Shown: positions 1 to 8,487, numbered from the stretch's first letter. The stretch is 40,074 bases of DNA from Nostoc sp. FACHB-152 (GCF_014697475.1 NZ_JACJRV010000065.1:1-40074), one strand, 5' to 3'. Numbers and translations are program-made. Notes: generated by a model not told the origin, from the sequence alone.

Positions 1-322
1 AAATCCTTATTTTAGCGTATAGACTAGGTAATTCGCGATGCTTGCATTTGCGCCTTATAAGCTAGTCACAAACAAGGTTTGATAGTTTTCGGAGATGTCT
101 AATTACTCAGATCTAGCCAAAAACTTTGAAAGATGGAAGCAGCCGTAACGCAATCACTGTCTTGAGAAACGTATTCAGACTGATGAAAAATGAATAAGCG
201 AATTCATCAAATCATCCACAAATTAGATTGTTTATGTTTCTAATTGAAATAGCTGAAAATGACAGTTTCCCCTACGGCTGAATGACAATTTTGTAATTTT
301 TTTGCTTAGTGTACTCCTCAAA
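1..322. other. Leading intergenic stretch, no gene recognised
   Basis: No open frame with recognisable protein character was found on either strand. The stretch is AT-rich and lies downstream of the minus-strand dioxygenase gene. It may hold the end of a transcription unit cut by the window edge, but nothing specific can be supported. Confidence 0.5.
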
Positions 323-1063
323 TTACGCCATCTGAAGCCCAACATTAAAGGTTGCAGTATAACCTTGTCCATTCCTAGTGAGCTTGAGCAACATTTGCTC
401 GCCACCATCAGCAAAAATCCAGTCATTAGCGTTTTTGGTTGTGCGTTGTCCTTTGCTGGCGTAGGGCAATTGGCTATAGATGCGATCGCTGATTGCGTCA
501 TCGAAATATAACTGGGACGTAAACTCGTAACTTTTTCCTGATGTCCTATTTGTGCGAACTTTAAAGTGAATATGGCCTGTTCTCCCTGGATACCAACCAG
601 GATAAATGGTAGTGAACTGCACATTTCCTCTAGCGTCAGTTACTTGATAGCCGCGCAGAAACTTTTTGCCGACAGTATTAAAACTTTTGTCTGTCACATC
701 CGAATAGACACCCAAAGCGTCACAGTGCCAGATATCTACGATCGCACCTACTAAAGGTGTACAACTATTACTACCGACCTGAGAAACGTGCAGCGTTAGT
801 TGGAGTAGTACACCTGTTTTCACCGATCTATCCGTTGGATCGGAACGGATATCGGCACGGTTCAGTTTCTCGTCTACGAAATACGGCCCTTCCGTTTGCT
901 GTGGACTCACAACACAGCCAGGTGTAGTTGATGCTAAGACAGCTTCACTAGACTTTCTTGGTATATATCCAACCACAAGCATTGCAGTTCCAGTTGCCCT
1001 AAATAAAGCCAGTGCTTCTCTGCGAGTGAAAATGCGGCGTAATTGGTGATTGTTATTTTTCAT
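323..1063 (-). CDS. Tat-exported intradiol ring-cleavage dioxygenase-like protein
   Basis: This 246-aa protein resembles the catalytic subunits of protocatechuate 3,4-/catechol 1,2-dioxygenases, non-haem Fe(III) enzymes that open catecholic rings between the two hydroxyls. The expected ligand set is visible: Tyr120 in WHCDALGVYSD, Tyr158 in PGWYPGR, and His164 and His166 in GHIHFKV. The N-terminus has two Arg pairs (RRIFTRRE, residues 9-16) followed by a hydrophobic stretch to about residue 33, which fits a Tat signal for a folded, metal-loaded periplasmic protein. The PQQTEGPYF segment at 55-62 is usual for the extracytoplasmic branch of this family. No other aromatic-degradation gene is nearby, so the substrate is unknown and the gene appears to stand alone. 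Family assignment is firm; substrate and export route are inferred. Confidence 0.85.
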   Translation of the reverse strand: MKNNNHQLRRIFTRREALALFRATGTAMLVVGYIPRKSSEAVLASTTPGCVVSPQQTEGPYFVDEKLNRADIRSDPTDRSVKTGVLLQLTLHVSQVGSNSCTPLVGAIVDIWHCDALGVYSDVTDKSFNTVGKKFLRGYQVTDARGNVQFTTIYPGWYPGRTGHIHFKVRTNRTSGKSYEFTSQLYFDDAISDRIYSQLPYASKGQRTTKNANDWIFADGGEQMLLKLTRNGQGYTATFNVGLQMA

Positions 1064-1685
1064 TAGGTTGAATTTTTAATCATTCATGTTTAGTTAGCAA
1101 TTTAAACCCTATCTGAAACTAAGTGAAGTGTTGTTGTCTTAACTTTAGTTAGAACTTACCACTCAGATCCCCCAACCCCCCTTAAAAAGCAGGTCGTCGC
1201 AAGCGGGGGGAGCTTAACTGCAATAAAATTTATTAGTATCTAAAAACACAGACAACAAAAGCTAAAACAAAGTGAAGAAATTGGTTTTTTACGTGGCAAA
1301 ATCGTAAAATTACAATCGTAACTAGAGATACAGAATATTAGCTTGTAGTCCTCTCTACAGCCAATTTCCGGGCAAATGAGTACATCTTAATATATCGTAA
1401 AATAACTTGCCTAAATCGCTGCAAAGTCTTACAGGCAAAGCAATTAATAGTGAGTACAGCAATTCTGAAGCCCCCACCCAAGAAATACTAGTACCTCTAC
1501 TCTGAAAAACTAGTACCCTTACCCCAAAATAAATTTAAAACTTATTTGTAATCAGCGTTTGAAGTGGTTGAGTACAACCTTAATTAATCCAATAAATCCA
1601 ACCGACATAGAGTGTACTGTCCTGTTTGGAGTCGCCTGATATAAGCATAAAAATAGCACAAGGCTTTTTTACCCAGGCAGTACAG
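1064..1685. other. Divergent intergenic region upstream of cysE (nifP)
   Basis: About 620 bases lie between the divergent dioxygenase and cysE genes. The region holds a C-run repeat fragment near 1167-1210 of a kind common between cyanobacterial genes, and a pair of 14-bp direct repeats at 1487-1522. No coding sequence is recognisable. A TTG at 1626 is in frame with cysE but has no ribosome-binding site, so I treat that stretch as leader. Confidence 0.6.
1487..1522 (+). promoter_or_regulatory. Direct repeat, candidate activator site upstream of cysE (nifP)
   Basis: Two 14-bp copies, ACTAGTACCTCTAC (1487-1500) and ACTAGTACCCTTAC (1509-1522), match at 12 of 14 positions. Their starts are 22 bp apart, close to two helical turns, so a protein could read both from one face. 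They lie about 165-200 bp upstream of the chosen cysE start. The nif activator CnfR is reported to act on nifB and nifP promoters in cyanobacteria; that this is its site is inference only. Confidence 0.35.
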
Positions 1686-2429
1686 ATGCAACAGTCATTA
1701 GACAGTATCGAGAATTCTCTAGAGGATTCACCAAATACATCCCTGCTGAAAAATCTACTCTCTGGCGTTTATTTTGAGCCATTGTTGAGCGATTTTTGCA
1801 TTATATTTGAACGCGACCCTGCTGCACGCAATTGGCTAGAGGTAGTATTCTGCTACCCAGGATTGCACGCGCTGTGTTTACATCGTCTCGCCCACTGGCT
1901 GCACTGTCGAGGTGTAGCTTTCTTTCCCCGATTGATTTCGCATATTGGTCGATTTTTAACCGGGATTGAAATTCATCCAGGTGCAGAGATTGGTAAAGGT
2001 GTATTTATCGACCACGGGATGGGTGTTGTGATTGGCGAAACTGCAATTGTCGGAGACTACACGCTAATTTACCAAGGCGTAACCCTAGGCGGAACTGGTA
2101 AGGAAACTGGTAAACGTCATCCGACGGTTGGCAATAATGTTGTTATTGGTTCAGGGGCAAAAGTTCTAGGGAATATTCAAATTGGCGATCGCGTCCGTGT
2201 GGGTGCAGGTTCGGTTGTCTTGCGCGATGTCCCAAGTGATTCCACAGTTGTTGGGGTTCCCGGTCGAATTATCTCTCGCAAAGATAGCAATCACTCTCCT
2301 CTCGACCATGCAAAGCTACCCGATGTCGAAGCATCTGTAATTCGTTCTTTACTTTATCGGATTGAACAACTTGAACAAAAACTCAAAAGTCACGAGTCAA
2401 CTGTTACACAAAGGACAAATGACAAATGA
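1686..2429 (+). CDS. cysE: Serine O-acetyltransferase (nif-linked, NifP type)
   Basis: Transfers acetyl from acetyl-CoA to L-serine, giving O-acetylserine for cysteine synthesis. The core matches CysE: an N-terminal helical part with [19 protein letters not shown], then a left-handed beta-helix of hexapeptide repeats containing [15 protein letters not shown], the glycine-rich loop [12 protein letters not shown], and VVGVPGRII near the end. The ATG at 1686 is preferred (247 aa) because AGG lies 8 bases upstream; an in-frame TTG at 1626 has no such signal. It overlaps the next gene by ATGA. Position just upstream of small nif-associated genes and nifV matches the nifP arrangement in heterocyst-forming cyanobacteria, where extra O-acetylserine supports Fe-S cluster assembly. 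The last codons lie inside a heptamer repeat, so the C-terminal tail is probably not functionally important. Confidence 0.92.
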   Translation: MQQSLDSIENSLEDSPNTSLLKNLLSGVYFEPLLSDFCIIFERDPAARNWLEVVFCYPGLHALCLHRLAHWLHCRGVAFFPRLISHIGRFLTGIEIHPGAEIGKGVFIDHGMGVVIGETAIVGDYTLIYQGVTLGGTGKETGKRHPTVGNNVVIGSGAKVLGNIQIGDRVRVGAGSVVLRDVPSDSTVVGVPGRIISRKDSNHSPLDHAKLPDVEASVIRSLLYRIEQLEQKLKSHESTVTQRTNDK

Positions 2430-2432
2430 CAA
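2412..2432 (+). repeat. Three tandem heptamers spanning the cysE stop and next start
   Basis: AGGACAA (2412-2418), ATGACAA (2419-2425) and ATGACAA (2426-2432) lie in tandem. The last copy supplies both the ATG of the downstream gene (2426) and, one base later, the TGA stop of cysE. This is the short tandemly repeated heptanucleotide type known from heterocystous cyanobacteria. Confidence 0.8.
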
Positions 2433-2659
2433 ACCTCACTTTAGGCGAACAAGTTCTGCACATTCCTTTAAGCGATCGCTGGCGAATTTGTCACCGCTTG
2501 CAAGAGTTAATGATTCCTTGTTCCTGTCCCCCTGATGGTTCTTTACGGGTACAAGTAAATAGTTTACTAGCAGCAGTTTTAGTCCGTAGCACCGTCATGC
2601 AATGTCTTGCATCTCGTCAAGAATTAGTAGATTGGCTCGAACATTGTTGGTGTCTGTAA
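2426..2659 (+). CDS. Small Mo-dependent nitrogenase C-terminal-domain family protein
   Basis: A 77-aa protein resembling the cyanobacterial family named after a domain at the C-terminus of some Mo-nitrogenase-linked proteins. Typical features are the segment [12 protein letters not shown] (about residues 17-28), the Cys-containing [15 protein letters not shown] that follows, and the closing [12 protein letters not shown]. Four cysteines (two in CSC, one in MQCLA, one in EHCW) could take part in metal or redox chemistry, but no function is established that I know of. It is translationally coupled to cysE by a 4-bp ATGA overlap and followed by a DUF2949 gene and nifV. This context suggests a role in diazotrophic growth, by association only. 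Confidence 0.8.
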   Translation: MTNLTLGEQVLHIPLSDRWRICHRLQELMIPCSCPPDGSLRVQVNSLLAAVLVRSTVMQCLASRQELVDWLEHCWCL

Positions 2660-2860
2660 TCAGAAGGCAGAAGGCAGGAGGCAAAAATATTATTCTTCCT
2701 AGCATTGATGCTTTCAAAATGCCTAACCTATACTTCTATTACGGTAATCACCTCAAAATATCAGCCGCTTGAATTTATTCAGAACTAATTTTTTTCAGTC
2801 TCAAAAATTGCAATTTCAACCTTTAATCCTTGTCTCTAATTATCTGTTCTAAGCTCGATT

Positions 2861-3058
2861 ATGGTTTCCCGCACAAATGAGAAAAAGTTCATCAATTTTT
2901 TACATAACGAAATCGAACTTTCTAATGCAGATATTGCTGTAGCATTACGACAACGTAAATCTGATCATGCACCATTACCTATGCTACTTTGGCAATATGG
3001 ATTGGTTAACTTAGAACAGCTAGAACGAATTTTTGATTGGCTGGATGCCCAGCCATAA
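2861..3058 (+). CDS. DUF2949 family protein
   Basis: A 65-aa soluble protein with the DUF2949 signature: an N-terminal helix (FINFLHNEIELSNADIAVAL), then LPMLLWQYGLVNLEQLERIF and a terminal DWLD. The family is small, cyanobacterial and of unknown function; the shape suggests a compact helical adaptor. It sits about 200 bases after the preceding small gene and 375 bases before nifV. The gap before it contains repeated GGCAGAAGGCAG-like sequence. The ATG at 2861 has no strong ribosome-binding site. Confidence 0.75.
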   Translation: MVSRTNEKKFINFLHNEIELSNADIAVALRQRKSDHAPLPMLLWQYGLVNLEQLERIFDWLDAQP

Positions 3059-3433
3059 GCAAGTTTTCGGTTTCGCTCACCATGCAAAACTTTTTGGCAG
3101 AAATGACTTGCAATTATTTGTAAATGCCACTATGATTTCTAGCTTGCCGACTAGATTTTTTGTTTTCAATAATTTGATTCTAGTTAATAGCTATCAAGGC
3201 AATCTACTACTCAAAAAAACATCGCAGGCAATAGTAAAAACAGTTGCTAAATTATACTCTCGTTTTGTCTTATGCCATACAGATGCGTTGTTTTTAATTG
3301 AGTATTATTAAAGAATCATGAAGACAAAATATTAATTGTATTAACTTATAGCATTTACCCTAACTAAGCGTTGCGGAAAGTAATTAACACTCCAGAAAGA
3401 ATATTAAGAAAAATTCCTAAGAGGCTGTTTGAA
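3059..3433. other. Intergenic leader of nifV
   Basis: This 375-base AT-rich stretch precedes nifV. An open frame at 3033-3311 has low-complexity, unfamily-like composition and is not called. A TTG at 3371 is in frame with nifV but lies upstream of the conserved N-terminus. No clear operator was recognised. Confidence 0.5.
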
Positions 3434-4567
3434 ATGAGTGAAATCATAATTAATGACACTACATTACGCGATGGCGAACAAGCAGCAGGTGTTGCTTTTT
3501 CTCTAAAAGAGAAAGTTGCGATCGCTAAATTTCTTGATGCTATCGGTATCCATGAATTAGAAGTCGGCATTCCCGCAATGGGTGAAGAAGAAATTCGCGC
3601 CATCTCAGCAATTGCTGACTTAGGTTTAAAAGCCGACCTCCTCGCTTGGAACCGTGCTGTATTATCAGATATTAAAGCTTCCATCGCTTGTGGAATGAAG
3701 CGAGTACATATTGCGATTCCGGTTTCGGGTATCCAAATCGCTGCGAAATTTCATGGACAATGGCGAGTAAGTCTGCAACGACTCAAAGATTGTATCAGTT
3801 ATGCGCGCGATCGCGGTCTTTGGGTTGCAGTCGGTGGCGAAGATTCTTCCAGAGCCGATGAAAGTTTCTTATTAGATGTCGCCTTGTATGCTCAAGAATG
3901 GGGTGCATCTCGATTTCGTTTCTGCGACACCGTAGGAGTTCTCGATCCTTTCACCACCTATAAAAAAGTTAAGCGGCTTGTTTCCTGGCTATCGATTCCA
4001 GTCGAAATCCACACCCACAATGATTTCGGCTTGGCTACAGCCAACGCCCTCGCCGGAATTAAAGGTGGCGCATCATCTGTTAATACCACCGTCAACGGCT
4101 TAGGCGAAAGAGCAGGTAACGCCGCTTTAGAAGAAGTTGTCATGGCCATCAAACGCATATATGGCTTAGATATGGGTATTAACACACCCCGTTTGTTGGA
4201 ATTATCGCAACTTGTAGCCGCCGCTTCTGGTGCTGGTGTACCACCTTGGAAAGCAATTGTCGGTGAAAACACCTTTGCACATGAATCTGGAATTCATGCA
4301 CACGGCGTACTACAAAATCCTGACACCTACGAACCCTTTGCACCTGAAGAAGTAGGTTGGGAAAGACGTTTAGTAGTAGGTAAACATTCTGGCAGACATT
4401 TAGTGTCTAACTTGCTTCAGCAGCATGGTATCTTTCTCAACCCCGAAGAAACACAGTCTGTATTAGATGCAGTTCGCCAGCAATCAGTTAAGAAAAAACG
4501 TAGCCTCACCACAGAAGAACTTTTGAACCTAGTAAAAGAACAAAGGTATTCTCATGCAACCCGATGA
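3434..4567 (+). CDS. nifV: Homocitrate synthase NifV
   Basis: Condenses acetyl-CoA with 2-oxoglutarate to (R)-homocitrate, the organic ligand of the nitrogenase iron-molybdenum cofactor. The 377-aa protein has the alpha-isopropylmalate/homocitrate synthase signatures: [17 protein letters not shown] at residues 8-24, HTHNDFGLA with the metal-binding His pair, and [18 protein letters not shown]. The TIM barrel is followed by [10 protein letters not shown] and a short C-terminal helical part, without the long leucine-regulatory domain of LeuA; this supports NifV over LeuA. The ATG at 3434 is chosen because family homology begins at [15 protein letters not shown]; an upstream in-frame TTG (3371) would add 21 unfamiliar residues. 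It overlaps nifZ by 14 bases. Confidence 0.95.
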   Translation: MSEIIINDTTLRDGEQAAGVAFSLKEKVAIAKFLDAIGIHELEVGIPAMGEEEIRAISAIADLGLKADLLAWNRAVLSDIKASIACGMKRVHIAIPVSGIQIAAKFHGQWRVSLQRLKDCISYARDRGLWVAVGGEDSSRADESFLLDVALYAQEWGASRFRFCDTVGVLDPFTTYKKVKRLVSWLSIPVEIHTHNDFGLATANALAGIKGGASSVNTTVNGLGERAGNAALEEVVMAIKRIYGLDMGINTPRLLELSQLVAAASGAGVPPWKAIVGENTFAHESGIHAHGVLQNPDTYEPFAPEEVGWERRLVVGKHSGRHLVSNLLQQHGIFLNPEETQSVLDAVRQQSVKKKRSLTTEELLNLVKEQRYSHATR

Positions 4568-4841
4568 GTACGAATTAGAGTCAGAACCCGATTTTGAAAT
4601 TGGCGAAAAAGTCAGACTCCGCAAACAAATTAAAAACGACGGGACATTTCCCGGTAGAGAGATTGGCGAGATTTTAGCGAAAAAAGGAGAGATTGGCTAC
4701 GTAGCAAGTATAGGTACTTTTTTACAACGTTCCTATATCTATGCTGTGCATTTTTTAGATAAAGGAATCGTTGTCGGTTGTCGCAAAAAAGAACTAGAAT
4801 CTGCTGAGGAAAATCATGAAAGTAATGCTACGGATGAATGA
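4554..4841 (+). CDS. nifZ: Nitrogen fixation protein NifZ
   Basis: A 95-aa NifZ protein, an accessory factor that in other diazotrophs assists formation of the second P-cluster of the MoFe protein. Visible features are [20 protein letters not shown] near residues 15-34, the [20 protein letters not shown] core, and VHFLDKG(I)[10 protein letters not shown]. The start ATG lies inside the nifV 3' end in another frame, and the stop lies inside nifT, giving a tightly overlapped nifV-nifZ-nifT unit that is probably translationally coupled. Confidence 0.93.
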   Translation: MQPDEYELESEPDFEIGEKVRLRKQIKNDGTFPGREIGEILAKKGEIGYVASIGTFLQRSYIYAVHFLDKGIVVGCRKKELESAEENHESNATDE

Positions 4842-5019
4842 TACTGGTAATTTAACGGTCTATGTTGCTAAAAAAGATTTAGAAGAAGTAGTAGTTAAAC
4901 AAACAGATGGTGAAGCTGGAAAAATTCTGACCTTAGCCAACGGTTGGGAATTAGAATTTCGGGAAATACCAGATGCAGCTAACTTACCTCAAACTGTAGA
5001 AGCGAAACGCTTGGCTTAG
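4816..5019 (+). CDS. nifT: Nitrogen fixation protein NifT (FixU)
   Basis: A 67-aa NifT/FixU protein recognised by [20 protein letters not shown] at the N-terminus and by LANGWELEFREIP in the second half. The family is small, beta-rich and regularly encoded with nif genes; its biochemical role remains poorly defined. The start is 26 bases inside nifZ, with AATC before the ATG rather than a strong ribosome-binding site, consistent with coupling to nifZ translation. A hairpin at 5197-5212 separates it from the ferredoxin-domain gene. Confidence 0.92.
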   Translation: MKVMLRMNDTGNLTVYVAKKDLEEVVVKQTDGEAGKILTLANGWELEFREIPDAANLPQTVEAKRLA

Positions 5020-5196
5020 AACTACAAGAAGGCAGTAAAGAGAGAAGGCAAAAGGTAACAACCAATTTTTCCTTTTTTTCCTTCTTCTTTTTTACTAATC
5101 CTAATCCTCTAAAAGATTCCTCCGCGCACCTACCCTGCGGGAAAGCCTAATGGCGAATGCGTTGAAACAATCAAGATTGAACGATAAGCAACAAAG

Positions 5197-5212
5197 CCCC
5201 AAAAGCTTGGGG
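5197..5212 (+). terminator. Hairpin after nifT, possible terminator
   Basis: CCCCAA, loop AAGC, TTGGGG forms a 6-bp stem followed by a T-rich stretch (TTAATTATTTTG). It lies between nifT and the ferredoxin-domain gene, only about 35 bases before the latter's start. It could end the nifVZT transcript or attenuate read-through. Confidence 0.5.
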
Positions 5213-5247
5213 TTAATTATTTTGTAATTAAATTCTGAGTAGTTAAC

Positions 5248-5787
5248 ATGGGTGACAAACATTTGAGGTTATCGGAATTGAACCTAGAAGGGCAGTTCTT
5301 AGGTTTTACTGATATTAAATCAGGAAAAGCTAAATACTTGCAATTAGCAATCCCTACTGGTAATTTGTACATTAAATTACCAAAAGAATTGCGTAGCCCT
5401 TTACAATGTAGTTTAATCCCTGGTGAACAAATTCGCGTTTGTGGCGTTAGTAAAGTAAACACACGCACAGGTGAAATTAAAATTAAAGCACATCAGATAA
5501 CATCAATTGATGTTTGCCCAAATCAAGAATTATCACCGCAACCCCAAGCCAAAATTATGGTGTGTCAAAAATCAGGTTGCGTTAAAAGAGGTGGTAAAAG
5601 TTTATTATCAGAACTAGAAAAAACATTGTGCGATCGCGGTTTGCGTGACAAAGTAGAAATTGAACACACAGGCTGCCAAAAGCGTTGCAGCAGCGCACCT
5701 AACTGTGTGTTAATGTTAGGTAAAAAGAAGTATAAAAAACTTCATCCAGAAGCGATCGCATCACTGCTAGAAAATCACTTAACCTAA
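5248..5787 (+). CDS. [2Fe-2S] thioredoxin-like ferredoxin domain protein
   Basis: A 179-aa two-part protein. Residues 1 to about 90 form a beta-rich segment (LNLEGQFLGF, GEQIRVCGVSKV) that may be an OB-like fold. Residues 102-178 match the thioredoxin-like [2Fe-2S] ferredoxin domain, with Cys106 and Cys111 in VCQKSGC and Cys143, Cys147 and possibly Cys153 in TGCQKRCSSAPNC. Such domains bind a 2Fe-2S cluster and serve in electron transfer or Fe-S handling. It lies directly downstream of nifVZT in the same orientation, so it may serve diazotrophic metabolism, but the intervening hairpin leaves this open. A strong hairpin at 5820-5844 follows. Confidence 0.85.
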   Translation: MGDKHLRLSELNLEGQFLGFTDIKSGKAKYLQLAIPTGNLYIKLPKELRSPLQCSLIPGEQIRVCGVSKVNTRTGEIKIKAHQITSIDVCPNQELSPQPQAKIMVCQKSGCVKRGGKSLLSELEKTLCDRGLRDKVEIEHTGCQKRCSSAPNCVLMLGKKKYKKLHPEAIASLLENHLT

Positions 5788-5819
5788 ATCTAAGCTTCTT
5801 TTCAAATGTACATATCACT

Positions 5820-5844
5820 CCCCAACTTTTTTGAAAAGTTGGGG
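5820..5844. terminator. Strong inverted repeat between convergent genes
   Basis: CCCCAACTTTT, loop TTG, AAAAGTTGGGG gives a perfect 11-bp stem. It lies 33 bases after the ferredoxin-domain gene and 46 bases before the 3' end of the convergent nucleotidyltransferase gene. It lacks a long T-run on either strand, but its place fits a bidirectional terminator. Confidence 0.7.
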
Positions 5845-5889
5845 GTAAAGCCAACCCTCTTTACTATCACCTGTTACCTACTCCCTTTT

Positions 5890-6975
5890 TCACCATCCTC
5901 TCATTTGAACTAAATCCATACATAATTCATTAATAGCGTGAGTATTGGGGCGATGGGGTAAACTTGAAGTGTTGTAAGCCACCTCAATTTCTTTCTCTAA
6001 TTCGTCAGCCAAACTTATCACCTCAGCGTAAGTTAAATCCCCATTCAGAATACTTTTGAGTAATTGAGCGTCCCCAGCTTTTTGCCTATTAGGAGTCAGC
6101 ACTCCAGTTTGTAGAATTTCCATTCCACATTTGAGTAATCTAATTAGGTGCATAGCGTGTTTAGTGTCAAAGCCTGACTTCTTTTCCATCTCGGCTCTAT
6201 TTGGGTTTCTATTCTTTTGCCAGCTAAGATAAGCTTCCCATTCCCTCAAAGCAGTGCGGTAAGCTTGACTTTTTCTTAAGCTACTAAAGAAGTCATCACT
6301 ACCTTTAGTTAATTGCTGAGTATATTCAATTGCATCTTCACCTAAGTTATGCTGTTTAAGAAATCCCTTAAAATCAATATCTGCTGTTAGTAACTGATAT
6401 AATTGCTCTGATTCTTCTAAATACTCTATTTTACCCCTAATTAAAACATAAAGATATTCAAGAAAAGCATTAATATTATCTTTGCTTAAAGGTTCTTCTT
6501 CAATACCAAAATCTGTTGGAGTAGGTTTCTTTTGGGGAGGATTAAGTAACCATTTTCGATGAGATTCAATTTTTCTTAGTTGGGCATGACTATAGCCAGT
6601 AAATGTATGCTTAACCTTTTTGCTTAAAAATATTTGCCTATTATTAACTAGATGCTGACCAACTTCAGTTAAAACTAAATAATTATCTAACCACAACAGT
6701 TCTAATATATTAGGATTGGCATCTTGGGCTAACTTTATATATTTTTTAAGTTCATATAAACAAGTATCTTTATTATTATCTAAAAAAGATAACAGTCCTG
6801 GTTCATCCCAGCCGCTATCTTTTTGCTCAATTACGGAAAATCCTAAATAATGTTCCTTCTGTCCTATAAATATCCCTCTGTAATCAAAATCTGATTCAGG
6901 TCTATTTAACCCGTACCCATGACTACCTGTTAACCCAACTAAGATTGTTCTTTCTTCTATTTCTATTCTTTTCAC
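5890..6975 (-). CDS. Nucleotidyltransferase-fold protein (YcgL/COG3541-like)
   Basis: A 361-aa protein with a polymerase-beta-type nucleotidyltransferase motif at the N-terminus: GLTGSHGYGL (residues 14-23) followed by ESDFDYRGIF, giving the GS...DxD arrangement with Asp29 and Asp31 as likely metal ligands. The middle and C-terminal parts are helical, with a conserved-looking KHAMHLIRLLKCGMEIL segment near residue 275. Such proteins are annotated as predicted nucleotidyltransferases; substrate and product are unknown. It converges on the nif-linked unit and diverges from the nuclease-like gene at 7246. The region is AT-rich and I saw no HIP1 site in it, which suggests relatively recent gain. 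It could act as a stand-alone enzyme or as part of a defence or toxin-type module. Confidence 0.8.
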   Translation of the reverse strand: MKRIEIEERTILVGLTGSHGYGLNRPESDFDYRGIFIGQKEHYLGFSVIEQKDSGWDEPGLLSFLDNNKDTCLYELKKYIKLAQDANPNILELLWLDNYLVLTEVGQHLVNNRQIFLSKKVKHTFTGYSHAQLRKIESHRKWLLNPPQKKPTPTDFGIEEEPLSKDNINAFLEYLYVLIRGKIEYLEESEQLYQLLTADIDFKGFLKQHNLGEDAIEYTQQLTKGSDDFFSSLRKSQAYRTALREWEAYLSWQKNRNPNRAEMEKKSGFDTKHAMHLIRLLKCGMEILQTGVLTPNRQKAGDAQLLKSILNGDLTYAEVISLADELEKEIEVAYNTSSLPHRPNTHAINELCMDLVQMRGW

Positions 6976-7190
6976 AATTGTTATACCTTATAGAAATTAA
7001 ACTTCTGTGTCTTTTGGATTATCAGAGGATGCCTGATAACTTGTTAGTTTTGTGTTCAATACTTGTATATTTCCCTAAATCTAGGCTCTTCAATCATTTT
7101 AGAGATACAATTTTTATCCCTGTTTGTTTTTAGTATTGTCAATAGCCGACATCTGAGTTAAAACTGTTGCAACCTTACTAATTATCGGGT

Positions 7191-7219
7191 GTGTAAGCAA
7201 AGCATAATGCACCTTACAC
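7191..7219. repeat. Inverted repeat just upstream of the nuclease-like gene
   Basis: GTGTAAG (7191-7197) and CTTACAC (7213-7219) are perfect inverted copies flanking the small palindrome GCATAATGC (7202-7210). It ends 26 bases before the ATG at 7246. It may be a degenerate member of a dispersed cyanobacterial palindrome family, or an operator. Confidence 0.6.
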
Positions 7220-7245
7220 GCTGACTACGCTAAGTTTTAATTTAA

Positions 7246-8388
7246 ATGTCGTTATTTACCAAATTACTTAATCTGCATTCAGCCAATAAACCATTAGAAG
7301 ACTTTTTTACTGAAATTGTCGCTTACTTTTTCACTATTAATCAAGATTTGCTAATTACTTGGCTGAAACATAACTTAATTATTAGCGATGATAGTTATTA
7401 CAGTATCACTATTACTACTCAAAAAGAACACCAAGGACTAGAAAGTCATACAGCTCATAGTCGATTCGACATTTTGATTGAACTATCAAATGGTGTAAAT
7501 ACAGATGTAATAGTTATTGAATCAAAAATTGGTTCAACAGATGGAAATAATGCTTTAAAAAGATATGTTGAAATTTTGAGTAGTCTGCCAAATGTTAATC
7601 AGCGTATCTTAATTTATATTACTCGTGCTTATGACCCTCAAGACGAAATCAAAATTTTGGCTTCAAAACAAAGACTATTAGTAAATTTTTATCAGTTAAG
7701 GTGGTATCATTTCTATTCTTTTTTAGCCACATATGGCTCTGATGACTTAGCCCAAGAAATTTTAACTTTCATGAGGAGTAATCAAATGTCGGTAAAAAAT
7801 CAATTTTCATCAGTTGACCTATTAACAATGGTTAACTTTAATAAAACTCTTAATTTTATGCGTTCAACCCTAAGTGAGGAAGTACAGGCAGAATTTAAGT
7901 GTGCTTTCGGTGGAGTAATCAGTGGTTCACCAAGTATGACTCAATGGAGACATCACAGTAGATATATTATTTACACTTTCTTGGCTCACGGATGGAATTT
8001 TTATTGCGGTCTTGGGTATTTTTCTTTAAATCCAGATGATTTAACAAGTTATCCCAATATCGGTATATGTTTAGAAGTTTCACCGACTTTTATAAACCGT
8101 GAAAGAATTATTAAAGGTATGAAAGATATAGTCAATAATAAACCTGAAATTTGGACTCCACGTAATTTAACAGTTACACCAGCTTGGTCAGGTATAGTCT
8201 ATCGCAAAAGCTTACAAGAATTTTTATCTTATGAAGACCAATTAGGTTCTATTAAAAAATTTTTTATAGAATCAATTAAAGAACTAAAGACAGTTCAAGA
8301 GGAATATTTTAATTTTCCTTTGGAGGTTGTTAGTACAGAAGAAATTATAGAAGCAGAGAGCGATTTTGAAGGCACTTGCTCAACATGA
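7246..8388 (+). CDS. PD-(D/E)XK nuclease superfamily-like protein
   Basis: A 380-aa protein whose first 160 residues look like a PD-(D/E)XK nuclease core. An early helix carries Glu (PLEDFFTEIVAYFF), then Asp75 in SRFDILIEL, then Glu92 and Lys94 in VIVIESKIGS, followed by a helix with NALKRYVEIL. The spacing of Asp to ExK over two strands fits the fold. The rest (about 190-380) contains no domain I recognise; it has aromatic-rich strands (YIIYTFLAHGWNFYCGL) and an acidic tail. Bacterial proteins of this layout are usually called PD-(D/E)XK nuclease family proteins of unknown target. The gene is AT-rich and lies between a nucleotidyltransferase and a Uma2 gene. Nuclease activity is inferred from motifs only. 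Confidence 0.75.
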   Translation: MSLFTKLLNLHSANKPLEDFFTEIVAYFFTINQDLLITWLKHNLIISDDSYYSITITTQKEHQGLESHTAHSRFDILIELSNGVNTDVIVIESKIGSTDGNNALKRYVEILSSLPNVNQRILIYITRAYDPQDEIKILASKQRLLVNFYQLRWYHFYSFLATYGSDDLAQEILTFMRSNQMSVKNQFSSVDLLTMVNFNKTLNFMRSTLSEEVQAEFKCAFGGVISGSPSMTQWRHHSRYIIYTFLAHGWNFYCGLGYFSLNPDDLTSYPNIGICLEVSPTFINRERIIKGMKDIVNNKPEIWTPRNLTVTPAWSGIVYRKSLQEFLSYEDQLGSIKKFFIESIKELKTVQEEYFNFPLEVVSTEEIIEAESDFEGTCST

Positions 8389-8487
8389 ATATAGCAGGTC
8401 TACTCGCTATAATTGCCTTATACTACTAATGAAGCCAGTGAGCGGCTCCTTCAAAATTAAAAATTAAGCGATCTTGCTTTAACTCTT

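Noticed and set aside
3033-3311. Open frame of 92 codons overlapping the DUF2949 gene
   Set aside because: Composition is Phe/Asn-rich and unlike a folded protein, it overlaps a recognised gene in another frame, and no ribosome-binding site or family was seen.
5101-5200. Possible tRNA or small RNA in the nifT-ferredoxin gap
   Set aside because: GC-rich segments looked RNA-like, but no cloverleaf, T-loop or acceptor pairing could be built. It resembles a dispersed repeat fragment plus a simple hairpin.
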